A stretch of 64,000 nucleotides of DNA, from contig CP092863.1 of NCBI GenBank assembly GCA_030710605.1, positions 106,812,099 through 106,876,098 of the forward strand, given 5' to 3'. Source of the DNA: Cordylochernes scorpioides (Eukaryota > Arthropoda > Arachnida > Pseudoscorpiones > Chernetidae). Both the position numbers and the translations under genes were made by a program. Shown piece by piece: positions 61,946-64,000 of this stretch (position 1 is its first letter; every line of letters starts with the position of its first letter). The notes under the pieces were generated by a model, which saw only the letters and a list, made by a program, of their open reading frames with translations, did not search any database and had not been told where the DNA came from.

Positions 61946-62549
61946 TATAACCTATGCGGTTAGTGCTTTGGGACAATTCAGCAATGATCCTAGGAGACAG
62001 CACTGGAATGCGGCCAAGCGTGTCCTCCGCTATCTAAAGGGCACTTTATGTTTGAAAATAACTTACGAGAAAACTAATGAGACCCTTTATGGTTGTGTCG
62101 ACGCTGATTGGGGTGGAAACCTCGCGGATAGAAAATCTCAAACGGGACTTGTTTTCTTCTTAGCAGGAGGTCCAATAGCTTGGGAATCGAAGAAGCAGCA
62201 GACTGTCGCTCTTTCGAGCACGGAATCAGAGTACATAGCACTTTGTGAAGCGGGAAAGGAGGCAGTCTATCTTAGAGCGCTGTTGGATGAGATGGGATTT
62301 GGTGAATTATTGAATGAACCTACGGTTTTAAAGACTGATAACCAGGGCGCTCAACAGCTGGCGAGAAATCCAGTCCATCATGCCAGAACTAAACACATTG
62401 ACATCAAATGGCATTATATTAGAAGCATTTGCAGCGATGGTCTTATCGAGGTCGTTCACACACCAACCCAGGAAAATTTTGCCGACATCCTTACTAAAGG
62501 TCAGCCAAGAGTCTTGTATGATAAACATGTTGCTGGATTGGGAATGTAG
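61929..62549 (+). CDS. copia-3 RNase H and C-terminus, next frame
   Basis: 206 codons continuing Pol after the one-base shift: TRPDITYAVSAL, DADWGGN, SSTESEYIAL, TDNQGAQQLARN and ADILTKG, ending at a natural stop 14 bases before the 3' LTR. All parts expected of copia RNase H are present. Whether the shift is real or a homopolymer sequencing error decides if the element is intact. Confidence 0.85.
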   Translation: MSTRPDITYAVSALGQFSNDPRRQHWNAAKRVLRYLKGTLCLKITYEKTNETLYGCVDADWGGNLADRKSQTGLVFFLAGGPIAWESKKQQTVALSSTESEYIALCEAGKEAVYLRALLDEMGFGELLNEPTVLKTDNQGAQQLARNPVHHARTKHIDIKWHYIRSICSDGLIEVVHTPTQENFADILTKGQPRVLYDKHVAGLGM

Positions 62550-62563
62550 AAATTGAGGGAGGG

Positions 62564-62771
62564 TGTTGGAATAATCAATTTCAACATTCTACTCTTCTTT
62601 TATTTGTTTTTGACCAGTTGACCGCCATGTATATAAATTATTTCTATCATTGTCGTATTGGAGTATGTAAAGCAAGCTGCTTTAACTTTATGTAAAATTA
62701 GAGCATAACTTAATAAAACTTTCTATCTTTAAAGACAATTTCCCGGCATTCTCCTTCCTATTTTTTCAACA
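62564..62771 (+). repeat. copia-3 3' LTR
   Basis: 208 bp, preceded by polypurine tract gagggaggg. Confidence 0.92.
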
Positions 62772-63202
62772 ACAAGTTCCACACCTTCGACCTGACATCG
62801 TCGAGACAATGCTCAAGGCAACAAGCCACAATCAACTTCACAGAAGCTACAAGCGTCTACAAGCTCAACATGGAGCGTCTTCAACGTCAGCAGGAATACA
62901 AGCCAAGACCAAGTCTCCTGACTGAACTTTCACACAACTGTAAGTTTTTAAAAAAACCTACCTTAACTTTATCCTCAAGTTCACAACTTGATTCCCCATA
63001 ATTTTTGTACTTATATTTTAACTTTAAGCATTTTAAAATCAATTTTTACCTTGTTATATCATTTTTTATTCAATTTTTAAAACGTTCACACTCTCATTTT
63101 TATCAAATTTACTTTTATTTTTAATCAGATTATAAATTTCAAGTTATTACTCTCAATTTTACTTTTAAAAAAATCGTTATTTTTATATTAAAAAAAAATT
63201 GA
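62772..63202 (+). other. Continuation of the pre-copia-3 sequence, then AT-rich spacer
   Basis: 62777-62940 resumes the GC-richer sequence cut by copia-3 and ends in CTGTAAGT, a donor-like site. 62950-63202 is T-rich and could be an intron leading to the ORF that opens at 63203. This link is inference. Confidence 0.3.
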
Positions 63203-64000
63203 AGATATTTGAAGATTATTGAAGATAGTGAAAAGAATAATTTGGATTTGCATGATATGAATTTATCTCATTTTGTCGTTTTTCATCCTGAATATGGAGG
63301 GAAATCTCTAAAGAAAGTATTGGAAAATGGAAAACTTTCGCCAGAACAATTAACGAGCATTCTTTGTCAGATTTGTATTTTGGTGAGTCATGCTGAGCAA
63401 AACATCGGGTTGGTTCACAGTGATATAAGTCCCAGAAATATTCTGATACGACCGACTGCTCAAAAGGTTTTGAACTACGACATTGGAGGAGAGAATTATG
63501 AAATCCCAACCAACAACTGCATTGCCAAGTTGAAAGATTTTGAGATATCTCGACTTGTAAAGAATGATAATCCTAATCCGAGTGTTTTTTACGAGAATGT
63601 TTCTCAGCTAATTTGGACCCATAATAAAATGCAACTTGTATCGAGGGAAACTGTTTCTAGAACTGTAATTACTCCAATATTATATACTCCGGCCAGTTGT
63701 CAAAAAAAAAAACAAGTGCCTACTCCAGAGGAAAATCTTAATTTAGGAGGCAAGTCTCCAGAAAAGTCTGGTAAAAGTGCTGAACTGGAAAGGATTGCGA
63801 ATCCGGTAGATTATAGGAATATTATGTTGAGTAGTTTGAGATCTCTAAAGATTTCAGAATCCTATGACTGTTCAAAACCTGCAGACGATGCCTCTAAACC
63901 TGCAGACGATGCCTTTAAGCCTGCAGACGATACCTCTAAGCCTGCAGACGATACCTCTAGGCCTGCAGATGATACCTCTAAGCCTGCAGACGATACCTCT
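63203..64000 (+). CDS. Haspin-like protein kinase C-lobe, partial (runs off the window)
   Basis: The frame is open for 266 codons to the window edge; the first Met is at 63257, but the start is probably an exon boundary further left. Readable features in order: YGGKSL hinge region, LVHSDISPRNILI (catalytic loop with catalytic Asp and Asn kept, Arg of HRD replaced by Ser), IGGENYEIP, then KLKDFEISRL with DFE in the DFG/DYT position. The spacing and the short insert between catalytic loop and metal-binding Asp match the haspin family, histone H3-Thr3 kinases of mitosis. The N-lobe with the ATP-binding Lys is not seen. Downstream sequence diverges from typical haspin and ends in at least six 7-residue repeats (KPADDTS). 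It could be a host gene, a diverged duplicate or a pseudogene. Confidence 0.55.
63879..64000 (+). repeat. Coding minisatellite, 21 bp
   Basis: 'cctgcagacgatacctct' units repeat in frame to the window edge, giving K/R-PADD-T/A-S. Substitutions are mostly at one base per unit and the frame is kept. Confidence 0.85.

Larger units (their letters stand above)
58401..62771 (+). mobile_element. copia-3: nearly intact Ty1/copia retrotransposon
   Basis: 208-bp LTRs (58401-58608, 62564-62771) differ at two sites. Target duplication ACAAG is at 58396-58400 and 62772-62776. The body is one gag-pol frame broken by a single frameshift. Confidence 0.92.

Overview
This is a gene-poor, AT-rich stretch of an animal nuclear genome, most likely an invertebrate and possibly an arthropod. 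There are no bacterial-style operons. The sequence is a nest of Ty1/copia and Ty3/gypsy LTR retrotransposons, a miniature LTR element, LINE 3' ends, foldback elements, Helitron-like termini and minisatellites. Many small repeats carry hammerhead-ribozyme cores of the kind known from Penelope-like elements. The species cannot be named from this window.

Layout. 0-9 kb: a terminal-inverted-repeat element with a 76-bp satellite array, a small retrocopy, a 370-bp triple tandem of repeat 'family A', LINE 3' ends and more satellite elements. 9.2-10.0 kb: a TRIM with a tRNA-Ala primer site. 10.7-15.5 kb: ribozyme repeats, a second large satellite array and foldbacks. 15.9-22.8 kb: Helitron-like termini around minisatellites and copia-1, an internally deleted copy with matching LTRs. 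24.2-25.1 kb: foldbacks carrying tRNA-like cloverleaves. 26-37 kb: tandem repeats, family-A copies and an LTR fragment. 37.6-42.4 kb: copia-2, structurally complete and young. 45.0-48.2 kb: a ribozyme-repeat dimer split by deleted copia-4, which is itself split by a palindromic family-A element. 50.2-56.6 kb: gypsy-1. 56.6-58.4 kb: two ribozyme repeats and an LTR/leader fragment. 58.4-62.8 kb: copia-3. 63.2-64.0 kb: the C-lobe of a haspin-like kinase gene running off the window.

How the parts relate. Nearly all recognisable coding sequence belongs to retrotransposons (Gag, protease, integrase, RT, RNase H). Only the haspin-like ORF looks like a possible host gene, and it too could be a pseudogene. 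Nesting gives an age order: ribozyme repeat, then copia-4, then family-A palindrome; and LTR/leader fragment, then copia-3.

The most unusual signals are (i) type I hammerhead ribozymes with minimal stem III, two with a complete core and one stem-I pair that covaries between copies; (ii) a 9-bp AGATGGCGC box, resembling the core of the CTCF site, embedded in at least four otherwise different repeat families; and (iii) TIR elements whose terminal segment has expanded into satellite arrays. Coordinates of repeat edges were read by eye and may be off by a few bases.
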